The position numbers were made by a program, and so were the translations under genes. From contig CP142459.1 of NCBI GenBank assembly GCA_038049695.1, positions 67,262,001 to 67,326,000 on the forward strand: a stretch of DNA of 64,000 bases. Direction: 5' to 3'. This stretch comes from Cinnamomum chago (taxonomy: Eukaryota; Streptophyta; Magnoliopsida; Laurales; Lauraceae). The notes below the pieces were generated by a model. That model was given only the letters and a program-made list of their open reading frames with translations, did not search any database and had not been told where the DNA came from. Positions 23,101-34,488 of this stretch are shown piece after piece (positions within the stretch are counted from its first letter, which is position 1; the number at the start of each line of letters is the position of its first letter).

Positions 23101-26100
23101 TGAAAACTAAATCAACTAATTACCTGTGGACTGTTTTCCTTCCATGTAAATAGGCAAGCCCAGAAAGAATCTGTCCAGTGTAGCATTGAATGACGGGTTC
23201 TTTAAAAGGACCATACTCCCGAAGTAATTTATGGATAGAGCCTCCCGAAACATATTCCAGGTAAACTGAAAGAGTACTGTCATTCTGCAAATGAAAATTT
23301 TTATTCAATCATGTAATTTATAGGAATTACTCCTTTGTACATAAAGCTTTTTTTTTTTAGTTATAAGTTTGGTTTGATGGAGAATTGGAGTTGTGAATGT
23401 TCTTGGTTTAGCTATAATTGAGCATCTTTTAGGTGAATCCACTTTGGACTTTCTTGTTCAGAATGACAAGAACTTATTGAACACAACAAGTATAACAAAG
23501 ATCTGATCTGGTTCTTCGTATTGTTTGATTGAAGTGTTGGCCTTCATCTCAGAGTTGTGATTGGTTCATCCGTGAATGTTATCAGATTATAGCACTGGAT
23601 AAAAATAAATATGGTAAATACAATTTGGGATTAAGCATGTCCTATTTTTCTTTTCTTTCCAAATCTTCTAAAGTTTGGTCATTCTGTTTATGTTTGCTGA
23701 TATATACTGCAATACACCTATGGCCTAGGCTACAACTGATTCCAACTTGCCTCTTTTTTTTGGTTTTTTTGTTTCCTTCTTTTCTCTGCTTTTGGTCAAG
23801 TTCCTGAATTCTCAATGCACATTCTGGTTCTGTTAATAGGTAACATTGGCCGTATCTAGGACTTCTACCTTAGGAAGTCGAGTTAGCCTTGGGAAGTAGG
23901 AAACAAGTATTGTCTTTTATTCTTTTAACTCATTTCATGTAACCAATCCTCACTTTAATTTTTATGCATCAACCAGATATTGGATTTCTAGATCAAGAAG
24001 GTGACGATTCTAACACGAAACCTTGTGTTTGTGCAACTACACGTGTATTCACTCACAAAGGTAGGTTTTTCCATAAAGATACTGGGAAGCAGAAAAATGA
24101 AGCTAATTAATTCCCCTTAGAAATAACAGCACGGAACACATTTCTCACTCCCATGATGTGGCAGCCATGTCCAATGCTTCGTTTTAAGCGTAAAACATAC
24201 CTGACATATACCTAGGTAATATCTGATTTTTATATCGGTTATACCTTTTGCTGTTTGCATGTCATCTTGGAAATAAGTCTTAATGTGCCTCAATAGAATT
24301 CACACTATAGAGAAGCAAAATGCCCCCCATAAGAAAATTAGATTGTTTGCTTGACTTCTTAAGTCTTGGATTGAAGAAGAAGAATTTTCAAATGACAAAC
24401 ACAATTTCAATCCATACCAGTTCACTTCCATAGTACTGCACAATGTTCGGATGCGAAAGTCGACTAAGCAGTGTGATTTCCTGTTTAAGTCAGTAGATAT
24501 GTGTCCCAACATCATTACTTGGATTCTTTAAATATTTGATAAAAAAAAATCATAGACAACTGAATGAAAACCAAGTGATTATCTGAATGGCATTGAATCT
24601 GTTGCTACCTAGAAGATAACAAACTGACCTGATTGAGCTGCCGGAGACATTCATTTGAGTTTTGATCATCAGAAATAACTCTGACTTCCTTGATTGCGCA
24701 CATCTGTCCATTTACGCTGTTAAAAGAACATACAACATGAATGAGAGTGTAACTATTTCCTCATTGGTTGATAGCAAACAAGATTCTCGTACCTCAAATG
24801 CTTATGACTATAAAAGATAAAGATCTCTTTGGGACTCATACATCATGGTTTCTTGCTAAGTATCTAATATTGCACATATAATCATACTAGAAGTAAGTTG
24901 TGATCTTCAGCTCAAAGATAGGAACAGCATCCTTGATCTTCAGTCTCAAGTTCGTACATGGGAATGGTAGTCCAGATTATTGATTTGATCAATCCACCAT
25001 GGATATCATTCCTTCTGAAAGATATCCAGATTGGAAGGATCCTGATCATCCGACATTTCTCCCCTTTTCCCATTGGATGTGGCCATTTTTACAGGCCTCA
25101 ACCACCCATCTGCAGGCAGCCGCTGAAGGGTTCAGATAATCCAATAGAGGAGATTTTTGGGCTTTCTAATTAGAATGCCATCACACCAACTGCTTAGAGA
25201 TCACCAAAATGTGGCCCCAAGAATGCTAGACCTATTTCAGGAATAAGGAGCAGATAGTTTTTCAAAATACACCCAATAAAATGAGACAAATGATTGTGTA
25301 TCCTGGAATCAGCTCAAACAGAGAATTGCAGATACCTATTAAATCCAGCATAAACATGCCCAAATGTCCCCCTTCCTAAAAGCTTCCCTTTCTTCCATCT
25401 TGAATGGAGGCATAGAACACCTTCATTTGCGCTGTTATTCCTCAACAGATGCTTAGGGGGAGAATTGGGAGGACTGGGTGGAAGTGGAAGAGGATGACCC
25501 TGATTCTTCCTATCATCTTGCCACTCCCTGAAAGCTTCTGGACTATACCCACATCCTCTTGGATGGATTGGTGATGGTTGATTAGTCTGCACCTTTGATA
25601 CTGGACTGGGGGTTGGGCTTCTTGATCTTGGATTGAACTTGATCTCTCTAGATGCTTTGGGACTATTTGGAGCATTGCCAGTGGGAGTAAAAGTGGTACC
25701 ACTATGTTGCTGTCTCAATGAACTGGATTTTAAACTTCTTCCTCTTGCCAAGATCACAGCGTCCGAATATCTATTTTTTTCAATAAATCAAATCACAAAT
25801 TATGACACTAAAAACATTGCCAGTTATTTCTAAGTAATCCATAACTGGCAAACAAAATAAAATAAAATAAAATAAAAACTTGCAAACAGTTCTCAGAATT
25901 CACCCAGTCATTGAAATATCGTCAACATGACACTAAAAATTCCATATATATATAAAATATAAAATCATAACAAATCCATGTATGGTCATTGGTGGTGATC
26001 CAGGACAATTCCAATTTCCACTAAGAATCTTCCAAAAAAAACACAAAATCTCCAAAGAAAGCTCCTTTATACAGTACAAACATGCTATATTAATGAGCAT

Positions 26101-27251
26101 GATCTGAAACCAGATAGCTGCAACTGATTCTAACAGTTGACAGAAGAAGCCCAGGAGTGTTTTACAACAAAAGCAAGAAAAAACTTTATGAGAAAAGCTA
26201 AAAAGGCATCCATCAAATTACGCAAAAAAACGCAGATCATAACACCTTAAGGAAAATGGTCAGATAGGGTGGCAGGTGGCTTTGGATTACAAAGAAAAAA
26301 AAAATTAAAGTACAAATATTTTAAAAAGAAAAAGCAGCCCTGAATCGATGTAAGAACAATTCCGCAAATTCTAAAATTGCTCACATAATTTTAGAAAGTC
26401 TTAACAACAACAAAAAAAAATGGCAGCCCATAAACCAATCCACCACATATGTGTAGGACATCTTAAGAGAAAAAAAAAAAAAAGGCAGGGGAAACATTTT
26501 AGTTATGCAATCCATGGAACATTCTCCCTATCTGAAGAAACCAAAGCTCCCATCTGTTAAACAATAAAAAAAAAGGAACAAAAACTCCCCCACAACCTCA
26601 CCGCCTATCATCTGCGAAAAAGATAAACAAAACCCACAAAACATTGGGTTTTAAGCAATCATCATAAACCAATCCACCACATCTTAAAAGAAGGGCAATG
26701 GTTATGGAAGCATCTAATGATGCAAGCCATGGATCATCCTCCCTATCTGAAAGAAACTAAACTTACCATAAATCAAACAATAAAAAATAGAACAAACTTC
26801 AGCAAAAACCCACAACCCCATCACCTATCATCTTCACACACACACACACACACACACCCAAAAAAAAAAAAAAACAATTCACTGCATTTTAAGCAATCAA
26901 GTACTTGTAATGCCCAACAAACCTATAATCTGGTGGGTCAATATCTGATGATCCTGATGAGGTGGTGCTAGAAGCTGACCAGGCAACTGCTTCATGATCG
27001 CGGGCGAAGCCTGTCAGGGGAGGAAGTGGATGGTCCCTCTTCTCCAACACACCATCAGAATTGAAGCTAAAGCCATACCCTGCTTCAGTACCTCTGTTCT
27101 TGGCCAAATTCCAAGTAGAAACCTCAATGAAACTCTTGGATTTCTCATTGAGACTCTTGGATTTCTCATATCTTTTCCAGTCTATGCTGGGATTCTGATG
27201 TTCTTCCTTCTTTCTAACAGATTTGGATTTCTTTCCCCACCAAGCAGGCAT
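19783..27251 (-). CDS. MAPKKK3: MAP kinase kinase kinase, MAPKKK3/YODA group
   Basis: This is a serine/threonine kinase at the head of a MAPK cascade; Arabidopsis MAPKKK3 acts in immune signalling upstream of MKK4/5-MPK3/6. Exons (minus strand): 27251-26923, 25770-25336, 24716-24629, 24480-24418, 23284-23124, 23016-22941, 21945-21886, 21802-21695, 21111-20875, 20299-20199 and 20065-19783; 1941 nt, 646 residues, all phases consistent. The N-terminus MPAWWGKKSK matches the family start. A Ser/Pro-rich region precedes the kinase domain (about 235-491): GRGTFG 242-247, catalytic Lys 264 in CAIKEV, HRDIKGAN from 358, DFG 378-380, GSPYWMAPE 396-404, and HPFV at the end. All catalytic residues are present. 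The tail keeps SSPLR and LSPPHPTY as in Arabidopsis. ANP-type kinases are less likely given the N-terminus. A (GA) tract at 27343-27361 lies in the promoter or leader. Confidence 0.95.
20115..20183 (-). repeat. (TC)34 tract filling half of MAPKKK3 intron 10
   Basis: A pure GA repeat of 69 bp on the plus strand reads as (TC)34 in the transcript, inside the 133-bp intron 20198-20066. It is an extended pyrimidine run upstream of a normal TACAG acceptor, so its length could influence splicing. It should be highly polymorphic. Confidence 0.95.
25771..26922 (-). other. MAPKKK3 intron 1, source of a duplicated segment
   Basis: This 1.15-kb intron has A-rich runs and a (CA) microsatellite at about 26836-26857. 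Its 3' part plus the start of exon 2 (about 25738-26050) recurs at 33612-33895. A phrase of about 30 bp around CATAAACCAATCCACCACAT occurs twice inside the intron (about 26430 and 26665), with other shared words nearby, suggesting an older internal duplication of some 230 bp spacing. Confidence 0.7.
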
Positions 27252-27342
27252 TTTCTCTAGAGAATACAGAGGACTATAGACACCAAGAGGAGAGAATGTA
27301 GCAAGAAACCAACTTTGGATTTCATGTGTATGTATGTACTGG

Positions 27343-27361
27343 GAGAGAGAGAGAGAGAGAG
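27343..27361 (-). promoter_or_regulatory. CT/GA tract upstream of MAPKKK3
   Basis: A (GA)9 run on the plus strand lies about 90 bp upstream of the MAPKKK3 start codon and reads CT on the coding strand. Such tracts often sit in plant core promoters or 5' leaders. The repeat is seen; a regulatory role is inferred. Confidence 0.4.
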
Positions 27362-27466
27362 TGAGGTGACAGCTAAGCAGTAGACCCTACTTTAGAGTGC
27401 TGACGTGCACATGCAATGGTCCTAATCCTCTGAGGCTTCCACCGGGAGAAATCCCAAGAAATCCAT

Positions 27467-27803
27467 GAGTTAAAAGGAGTGAAACTCCATAGTGAGGCTC
27501 ACGGTAGAGAATCTGAGTCATTCAAAATAAATACGTGCTCGGCATAGCTCCAAATTTTCCTGAATAGGCTCTGGTCCCACCTTACATTTGACCGTTTGAT
27601 AAAAAAATCAATGAATATGCATTAGATTTTTTTATATATATATATATATATATCAAACAAAATGATTAATCTTACATGGGAACAACACTTACTGGAGTAA
27701 AATTTGAAGTTAGGGCTCGTACACAGTGGATAGTAGTTTATTGTGAACAGTTTGAATTTTCAATAGGTAGGGCCGCTCGCAGATCCACTCCTTTTAACTC
27801 AGG
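27467..27803. mobile_element. Probable MITE, about 340 bp
   Basis: Left end GAGTTAAAAGGAGTGAA and right end CCACTCCTTTTAACTC are inverted repeats, with weaker pairing continuing inward for about 20 bp. No target duplication was recognised. The element ends a few bases before the first 114-bp direct repeat. Confidence 0.5.
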
Positions 27804-27809
27804 GTTTAT

Positions 27810-27923
27810 ATGAGTGAAAACCTCATAGTGTTGGGACTCGGCAGCAACCAAAGAAGAGAATCTTCCTCGTTATTCTGCCGTGTAACGTTTCTTTTGTTTT
27901 GTACAGAGCACAGACGCGTGCGG
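27810..27923 (+). repeat. 114-bp direct repeat, left copy
   Basis: The block starts ATGAGTGAAAACCTC and ends GACGCGTGCGG. It is identical by eye to 30400-30513. It abuts the left end of the MULE-like insertion. The repeat contains no recognisable gene. Confidence 0.95.
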
Positions 27924-30399
27924 ACGGTACATCTATCGGCAGATGGGTTATTGCTACTTGCAGATGAGTGATAGGACATTTTGCAGATGCAGAGATGGGT
28001 TTTTGCTGGTTATTGCTACTTGCAGATGAGTGACAGGACATTTTGGAAATGCCAGATGGGTTTTTGCTTCTTTCATGCGGTGCGGTGATAGGACATCTCA
28101 TCTATAAAGTGATAAGAAATCATGGTGGGCCGTGCATTGTGCCAACATCATCCATCACAGCCGTTGGGCCCATAAACAGGGAATCGTTGATGGTGGGGCA
28201 CAACACAAGGCTTAGTGATTCAAACGGGCATGATGGACCCACTGTGGATGGGCCACTCTTGGGCGTTTTTTTTTTAGAATTGCATGTCCATATCCTTTGT
28301 CTTTTTTAAATTTCTTTTATTTTTGCTGAAGATGGACTGTTGTGATCTTCTCACAAAAATTACTGATAACAATGAGCCATATGCTTTGGGGAAAAAAATG
28401 TAAAAGGCATTTAGTGGAGTAAATAGATCAATTCATCAGACAGATCCACAAGGCATTTAGAAGTAGGTTTTTTTTTTTTTTTTTTCCTTTCTTTTTGGGG
28501 TACCTAGTCCCCAGCTATAGGGGCGGAGAAAACCCCAAACACCCCCGTCCCACCCTCGAGTGCGGGGTCTAGCCCGCTTTGTGTCGGGCTTGGATATGTA
28601 ATTAGCGTCCGACTATTAATTGGGCCAGGTTGTAATTAAGTAATGGAAAACTCAAAGCCTGGCCCGAGACTTGTATAAGAAATGAATGTAATTTAATTTA
28701 TTTAATGCTCTAATGCCCATAAAAGTGATGAAAAGTCCAATTCAGTTTGGTCTATTTAATTAAATGAGCCGAAATCACGTTAAAATGAAAATGAAAACAG
28801 CAAAAAGACAGCCTTCCTATGTTTTATTTTTTATTTTTTTTTCAACAGCTGAAGGATTAGAACTTTACTAGGCTTGGATATGCGAAATGATTCGAGGATA
28901 CTAGGCTTCCGTGATTTACGTGATGGAGTTGGAAAGCTTGTGTGGGCTCAACTTCCGTGATTTATGTGATGGGCCCCACAAACTACTTGGTCATTGCTTA
29001 TTTTGCTTTTTCTCAGTATCGAAGGGTTCCTAACCCTTGGGCTGGACTAATCCCTCCGGATGGGCCCCACAAACTGCCTGGCCATTGCTTCTTTTTTTTT
29101 TTTTTTGCTATCGGAGGGTTCCCAAGATTTTCTCTTTCCTCCGCCCCCTTATGTGTCTTTCTCTGTTTGGTCCGGCCCCTTATAACGAAAACGAAAAAAT
29201 TACTAAATCAATCACAGCCAAAATCACTAAGTAAAAAAAAAAAAAAAAAAAAAAAAAGAACAGAAAAACATAGAATGAATGGTCTAGATTGGATTCAAAC
29301 AATATTAATTAGAATCAACAACAAAATAGTCTTCAAACAATACTAATCAAAATCCAAATGTACAGTAGGTTGGGTTATAATAGATGGATTCCATATCCGC
29401 TTGTAATCTTCAAAGTTTTGTTCATAAATTAAAGCCCATTGTGCTGCACATTGGTGTTTGTATGCACCCCATTGGATCATGATAGGGGGCATTGGAGGAT
29501 TGGGAACCAAGGATACCTCCACAAAGTGGTTTTGATTGACATGTCCAATGCAAATTAGATGTTGTTCGTGTGGTGGTGGTGGTGCAGACCGTAGAGGAAG
29601 AAACGTCATGCTCTGTGATTCACTAATCAAAATGAAAACCACATTATACCATGACGCAATCAAGTGACCCCTGTCCGGCATACTCATTCAATGAAGTACA
29701 CAAAAAAATTTAAAAATATAAAGTACAAAAAAAAAATTATTTAAACAAAGATTTAAACAAAAAATATAAAAATATATATAGTACAAAAATTTAATCGGAC
29801 CATAATAATAAAAAAATATAAAGTAAAAAAACATTTAATAAAAAAATTAAAAATTTTGATTTTACTATTTTAAAAAAATTAAATGATCATATTATATGAT
29901 TTTACGGCCTCCCTCCCACGTGCGTCTTTATTAAGTTCAACATATTACGTGCTCATTCGTGCCCATACGTAACTCAGATTATTTAGCTCATTCGTGCACA
30001 TATGTAACAGACACCATGTTATACGTGCTCATTTATTATTTTTACGGTGGAACCCACGGTGCTCCTCTGGCGTTTTTCCATTGCATATAAATTCCCACCG
30101 TGGAGTCTACGTTGATTTTGGACCTTGGTAGTGAAATATATGCACACTTTTTTATGTAAATCCGCTGCTCCTCATGCATTGAAGACCTTGAAGCTTTTTG
30201 AGTTTTTTTTTTTAATTAGTTTGTGATGAGGAGACATTTAGACGTGACTTGATAGATTTTGAAAAACGTGCATCTTCCCATCTGCCGATAGATGTACCCG
30301 ATGTCCTATCACTGTATTAAAGAAACAAAAACCCATCTGCATCTATGTCCAATCACTCATCTGCAAGTAGCAATAACCCATTTGCTAATAGAATTTCCC
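27924..30399. mobile_element. MULE-like insertion with subterminal inverted repeats
   Basis: This 2476-bp insert lies exactly between the two 114-bp repeats. Its ends are inverted repeats: the left end (27924-27979) and the complement of the right end (30399-30345) share ATGGGTTATTGCTACTTGCA followed by GATGAGTGAT.GGACAT. The CAGATGGGTT(T/A)TTGC and GATAGGACAT motifs recur several times near both ends, as subterminal repeats. The interior carries the C-terminal part of an OTU-type protease on the minus strand (29343-29687), a protein carried by one group of plant MULEs, plus an A23 run (about 29235), a T-rich run (about 28468) and a 91-bp-spaced duplication (28968-29035 and 29059-29126). It is a non-autonomous or decayed copy with no transposase visible. 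Confidence 0.6.
29343..29687 (-). pseudogene. OTU-protease C-terminal fragment of MULE origin
   Basis: The 114-codon frame reads PDRGHLIASWYNVVFI, TFLPLRSAPPPP, LICIGHVNQNHFVEV and NPPMPPIMIQW. These blocks follow the C-terminal part of the OTU-like protease proteins encoded by plant Mutator-like elements, often mis-annotated in databases as unrelated enzymes. The N-terminal catalytic region is absent, so the fragment is unlikely to be active. It is the best clue to the class of the 27924-30399 insert. Confidence 0.65.
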
Positions 30400-30513
30400 A
30401 TGAGTGAAAACCTCATAGTGTTGGGACTCGGCAGCAACCAAAGAAGAGAATCTTCCTCGTTATTCTGCCGTGTAACGTTTCTTTTGTTTTGTACAGAGCA
30501 CAGACGCGTGCGG
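30400..30513 (+). repeat. 114-bp direct repeat, right copy
   Basis: Identical by eye to 27810-27923 and in the same orientation. It begins immediately after the right end of the MULE-like insertion. The sequence beyond it (GTTGGGCCGTTGG...) differs from that beyond the left copy. Confidence 0.95.
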
Positions 30514-33236
30514 GTTGGGCCGTTGGATTCTGCTGTCTGTCATGATGATTGTTGGAGAAAGAGCAGCTGCTCCTCGAGACCACCTGAAATTCATCCTGGC
30601 CGTGATTTCGGCTTTGATGAATGGGCCATGGATTTGATCTCAACCGTCGGATTGATTTTTTTAATTTTTTATGCCCAATGAATCTGATGATTTTTCATTT
30701 CCCTTGGTCTATCTTATTATGTGCAGTTTGCCACGTGTACGGTGGAGGTGTATCCAAGTGGACAATGGAAGGAAGGTACTAATAAGTGGATGCTGTAATT
30801 TGTCTGGAACGAAAAGATGTGAAAGCTGAGATCTCCAGCTTCTGGGCTGTCTCTGAGAGAGGATTGAAGTTTGTGAAGTTTCAATTGAATGTTCTTTCCT
30901 CTTTACTTCTTCTTACCTCTTTTGAAGTTTCATGAGAATGATTTTAGATTAATGAGAAGTTAGTTATGAGATACAGCCAGGTGAATTTTAAGAGTGGGCC
31001 ATGTGCAATAGTGAGCCACTTCATGAGGTGGCCCACCATGGATAGAGTATGAAGTGTTGATAGTTATTACCATTCTCAGAATCTATTTGGTTGCAAGCAT
31101 TTGGATGTTTCAAATATTGTCCATCTGATGAAATTTCAAAATGCCCACGAGTGCATTCCATATATTGGCTTTACGGGATTTTTTTAATGGAGATAGCATT
31201 TTGAATTACAGCTTTCTGAGTTCTCCTAATTTATACGGATAAATCGAAATTCTAATGAGATAATACTTGCAATCCTTTTCGAAACTCTCAATAAAGGTAT
31301 TCCAATTAGAAATGCTTGCAATCAAACAGAATTAATAAGTGTGTCCACTATGGATATAGCTAGGAATGGAATAGTAATTGATGCATAATACTAGCACAAG
31401 TAAGTTAATAATGGAAAGTGGGCCTCACAGTTAAAAAATAAATAAATCAGAACAGTGGAGAGAGACACTTGCATCCAAAAATATTGGATGAGACAGCAAT
31501 TGCAATTTGCAAATAAAAACGGATATAGCCCTAGCAATGGATATCAAGATGGATGACATCAGAAGAGATACTTGTGATGCAACCATATGGAAACCTGCAG
31601 TTTGAGAGGGACAGGGCTCAGCCTCACAAACATGAGGTTGTGGGGCCCACCCGAGGTTACCCAAATGAGTGCCACAAATATCAGCCATGCATTTCGGATA
31701 TTGCAATGTCGACTCTTGAAGAGGTCGTGGAGGATAAAATCTTGATTTCATCTTCATTATCATTATCAAAGTCTTATTACAAATATATATATTTGGGTCC
31801 GCAACTTTAACATCATTCCAGTCTATTGTAAGCTGCAGGGGCCACGGCAACGCCTAATTTTCCATAGGACACGTGTGAGGATCCAAACCATTCATCCAAT
31901 GCAACTTAACAATGATGGCCCAAACCCAAAGAATCAAGCTGAGTAAAGAATCCTGACCTAAATTCTGTAGGAATGTTTCTTTAGTTCTTAAATCAAATCT
32001 CAACTTATTAAATGTGGTCCTTTGGATATCTTTCATATCTAAACTCTAAAGTAAGGCCTCTAATCCAAATCTTATACCCACTTGCCATGTCTACTAAATC
32101 CTGTCACAGATAAAGGAACTTAAAATAGAAGATAGTTTTGTTTTCATTAAAAGAGATATAGACAACCATGTGAACAACTAAACAACAACAACCACCAATT
32201 CTTTTTATACTAATTAAGTGATATTACTAGTTAAGTAATAAAGAAATCATCTTTTTTCTTCATCTCTCATCTTTTACTTTCGATGGCCCATGGGTTAGGT
32301 ATACTTAAAATTAAACGGGTCTGATATTATTGCATTCTCATTTTATTTTCTTTTGTATCATATATTCATGTTGGCATATATCCTATGTTGACAATGTGAT
32401 AAGGTTGCAAATTTTAAGGTTTTTTTTAATGGCAATTTTGCTCCTACTCGTATGCTTTTTTTTTTTTTTTTTTTTTAAGCTTTCAAAAAAAAGGAGAGAA
32501 CTTAAAAAGGTTTTGAGGTTACTTTTGTCTTAATTAGCTTGTTTTCAAAAGGTCCGTAAATCATTCTCTTAAGAATACAGGCATCGCTAGTAGACTATAG
32601 CTTGCCCCCTCTGGAAAGAATTTCTGGCTCTGCCACTGTATATATGTTTTACCTTGATTGTTGTTGAAAGTTTTATTGTTGGTACTTTGATCATGTTTGT
32701 TATTAAATATGCAATGAACATATTCAGAGTAATAGGATCACCATGCTGGCCACAAATTTGATCATCATGGCCCCACCTCCACCTTTGTTTGATTTGATCC
32801 ACTTCTATTATGAGTCACTGTGACTATAAGTTGACTCAAATTTTATTATAGTTTTTTTCTTCTTTGATACCCCAATCTAGGCATTGGGACCCAAAAAGTT
32901 CACACTGTGGGAAGAAAATCCTAACACCATTCGAAAGTTTCAAATAGGCAAACCCTTTGCAATAATCTGATGGTAATGACATCTTTCACCCATCATGGTG
33001 GGGCCTATAGATGATAATTTAATATCCTTCATATTACTACAAAATAAGTTAATTTACAGGACACATTCGAACTACTTTTCTTTCGAATGTCGTTTATTTG
33101 TGGGACTCAATGATAAAATATGTGGGACTCAATGATAGGAAAATTTGTACCAATCAAACCATTTGTCGTTTCCTAACACCATTTGTGGTCCAATATTTCA
33201 TAACAGAATGCTATCATAATCACTCTCAATGACAGC
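30514..33236. other. Spacer without supported genes
   Basis: The frames here, including a 139-codon one on the minus strand at 31431-31850, have no family resemblance or codon bias. A block at about 32593-32640 (GCCCCCTCTGG...GGCTCTGCCACTG) looks like the outer end of a hAT-type element, without a visible partner. T-runs lie near 32457-32476. Confidence 0.45.
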
Positions 33237-33420
33237 TAGGGGTGTAAAATGGGCCGGGCCGCCCAAGCACGGCACATTGATCGGCCCATCAAATGCATGG
33301 CCCGTGCTTGGCCAGGGTGTTGTGGCCCGTGGCATGGCACGACTTGCATTGTGGCCCGAGTCCAGAATGAGCACGCGGCCCAGCCCAATCCATTTGGGCC
33401 CGGAACCCCCCACCCGGAAA
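33237..33420. mobile_element. Decayed hAT-like end, GGGCC-rich
   Basis: The sequence begins TAGGGGTGTAAAATGGGCC and continues through GGGCCGGGCC/GGCCCGTG words, as in many plant hAT-derived non-autonomous elements (TIR type TAGGGRTGTAAA). No matching right end or 8-bp target duplication was found. Confidence 0.45.
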
Positions 33421-33611
33421 CAACCAAAAGACGGTAAAATAAATTGGAGTTATCATCAAACTTGTGAATCTTATTTGAAGTTGAAAATTATCATCAAAGT
33501 TGTTATAAGCTTTATTTCTAGGAATATAAATAATTAAAATTTTATTTTTTATTTATAAATTAGCATCAATGTTTGTGTAATTATTTTATTAATTTTAATT
33601 TAATTTCAAAT

Positions 33612-33895
33612 TGAAAACCGTCTTCCTCTTGCCAAGATTATGGGTTACTTCTTTTTTTTTTTCAATAAATCAAATCACAAATTATGACTCCAAAATCATT
33701 GCCAGTTGTTTCTAAGTAATCCATAACTTGCAAACAGTTCTCAGAATTCACCCAGTCAATGAAATATCATCAACATGACATGAAAAATTCCACACACACG
33801 TACAATCAAAACAAATCCATGTATAGTCATTGGTGGTGATCAAGGACAATTCCAATCTCCACTAAGCATCTTCCAAAAATTACAAAATTCACTAG
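33612..33895. repeat. Duplicated fragment of MAPKKK3 (exon 2 start plus intron 1)
   Basis: From CTTCCTCTTGCCAAGAT at 33622 the sequence runs parallel to 25738-26050: shared blocks include TCAATAAATCAAATCACAAA, GTTCTCAGAATTCACCCAGT and CAAATCCATGTAT.GTCATTG. The copy lacks the AAATA-rich stretch of the source and has scattered changes. It sits 8 kb upstream of MAPKKK3 in transcript terms, same orientation, next to the sugar-transporter pseudogene. It cannot encode a kinase. Confidence 0.9.
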
Positions 33896-34343
33896 TTCGA
33901 TCATATGAGGATTTCCCCCACAGTGACCGTGGAGAGCCTGCCATGCACGTGGGCTAAAGGTCCAGAGCCCAAAGCCCAAAGCCCAGACCCTTCGGTAATC
34001 GTTGGAAAAAGGAACTCAGTTTTTTTTGTTTTTCATTTTTTACATATTTATGAAAAAAAAAAGGAACCCAAAAACAGAGTCCATTTTTCTTAATTTCATT
34101 CACTCTCTCATCTAGCTCTAGCTCTCCTCACAGCTCTCCTTTACCCCAACCATCCCATCTAGAGGGTTTTTTCTCCAAAATCGGAAAAACTAGAGTACTA
34201 GGTTAGTAAAAGTAATGTAAAACCTCTATTTTTCATTACTTTTATTTTAATAGTATATTGCCAAACAGGCCCTAAGAAAACTCTATTCTCAAAAACCTCC
34301 ATGGGTCCTCTGCCACAACAACACAATAGAATGTAGAGCAACC

Positions 34344-34349
34344 GTGTGT

Positions 34350-34380
<31 letters not shown>

Positions 34381-34382
34381 GG
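34344..34382 (+). repeat. (GT)10 followed by a G19 run
   Basis: Ten GT units are followed directly by nineteen G residues just upstream of the sugar-transporter pseudogene. The G-run is long for a plant genome and could be an assembly or polymerase artefact as well as a G-quadruplex former. Confidence 0.9.
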
Positions 34383-34488
34383 CAAGTAAGCCCTTCTTCT
34401 ATATCACTAACACAAGTTACTTTGGTAATTTCTTTTGAGGGGTGTCGAGTACAAATAGTAGCTAACAAGTAAATAATGTTCTGGGCAG

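Noticed and set aside
24958-25173. 71-codon plus-strand frame in a MAPKKK3 intron
   Set aside because: It is antisense to the gene and has no homology or splice support.
27810-30513. Reading the 114-bp repeats as LTRs of a miniature retrotransposon (TRIM)
   Set aside because: The repeats do not end in CA, no primer-binding site or polypurine tract adjoins them, there is no 5-bp target duplication, and the insert has its own inverted ends.
31431-31850. 139-codon minus-strand frame
   Set aside because: No domain or codon bias is evident, and it spans low-complexity and repeat-like sequence.
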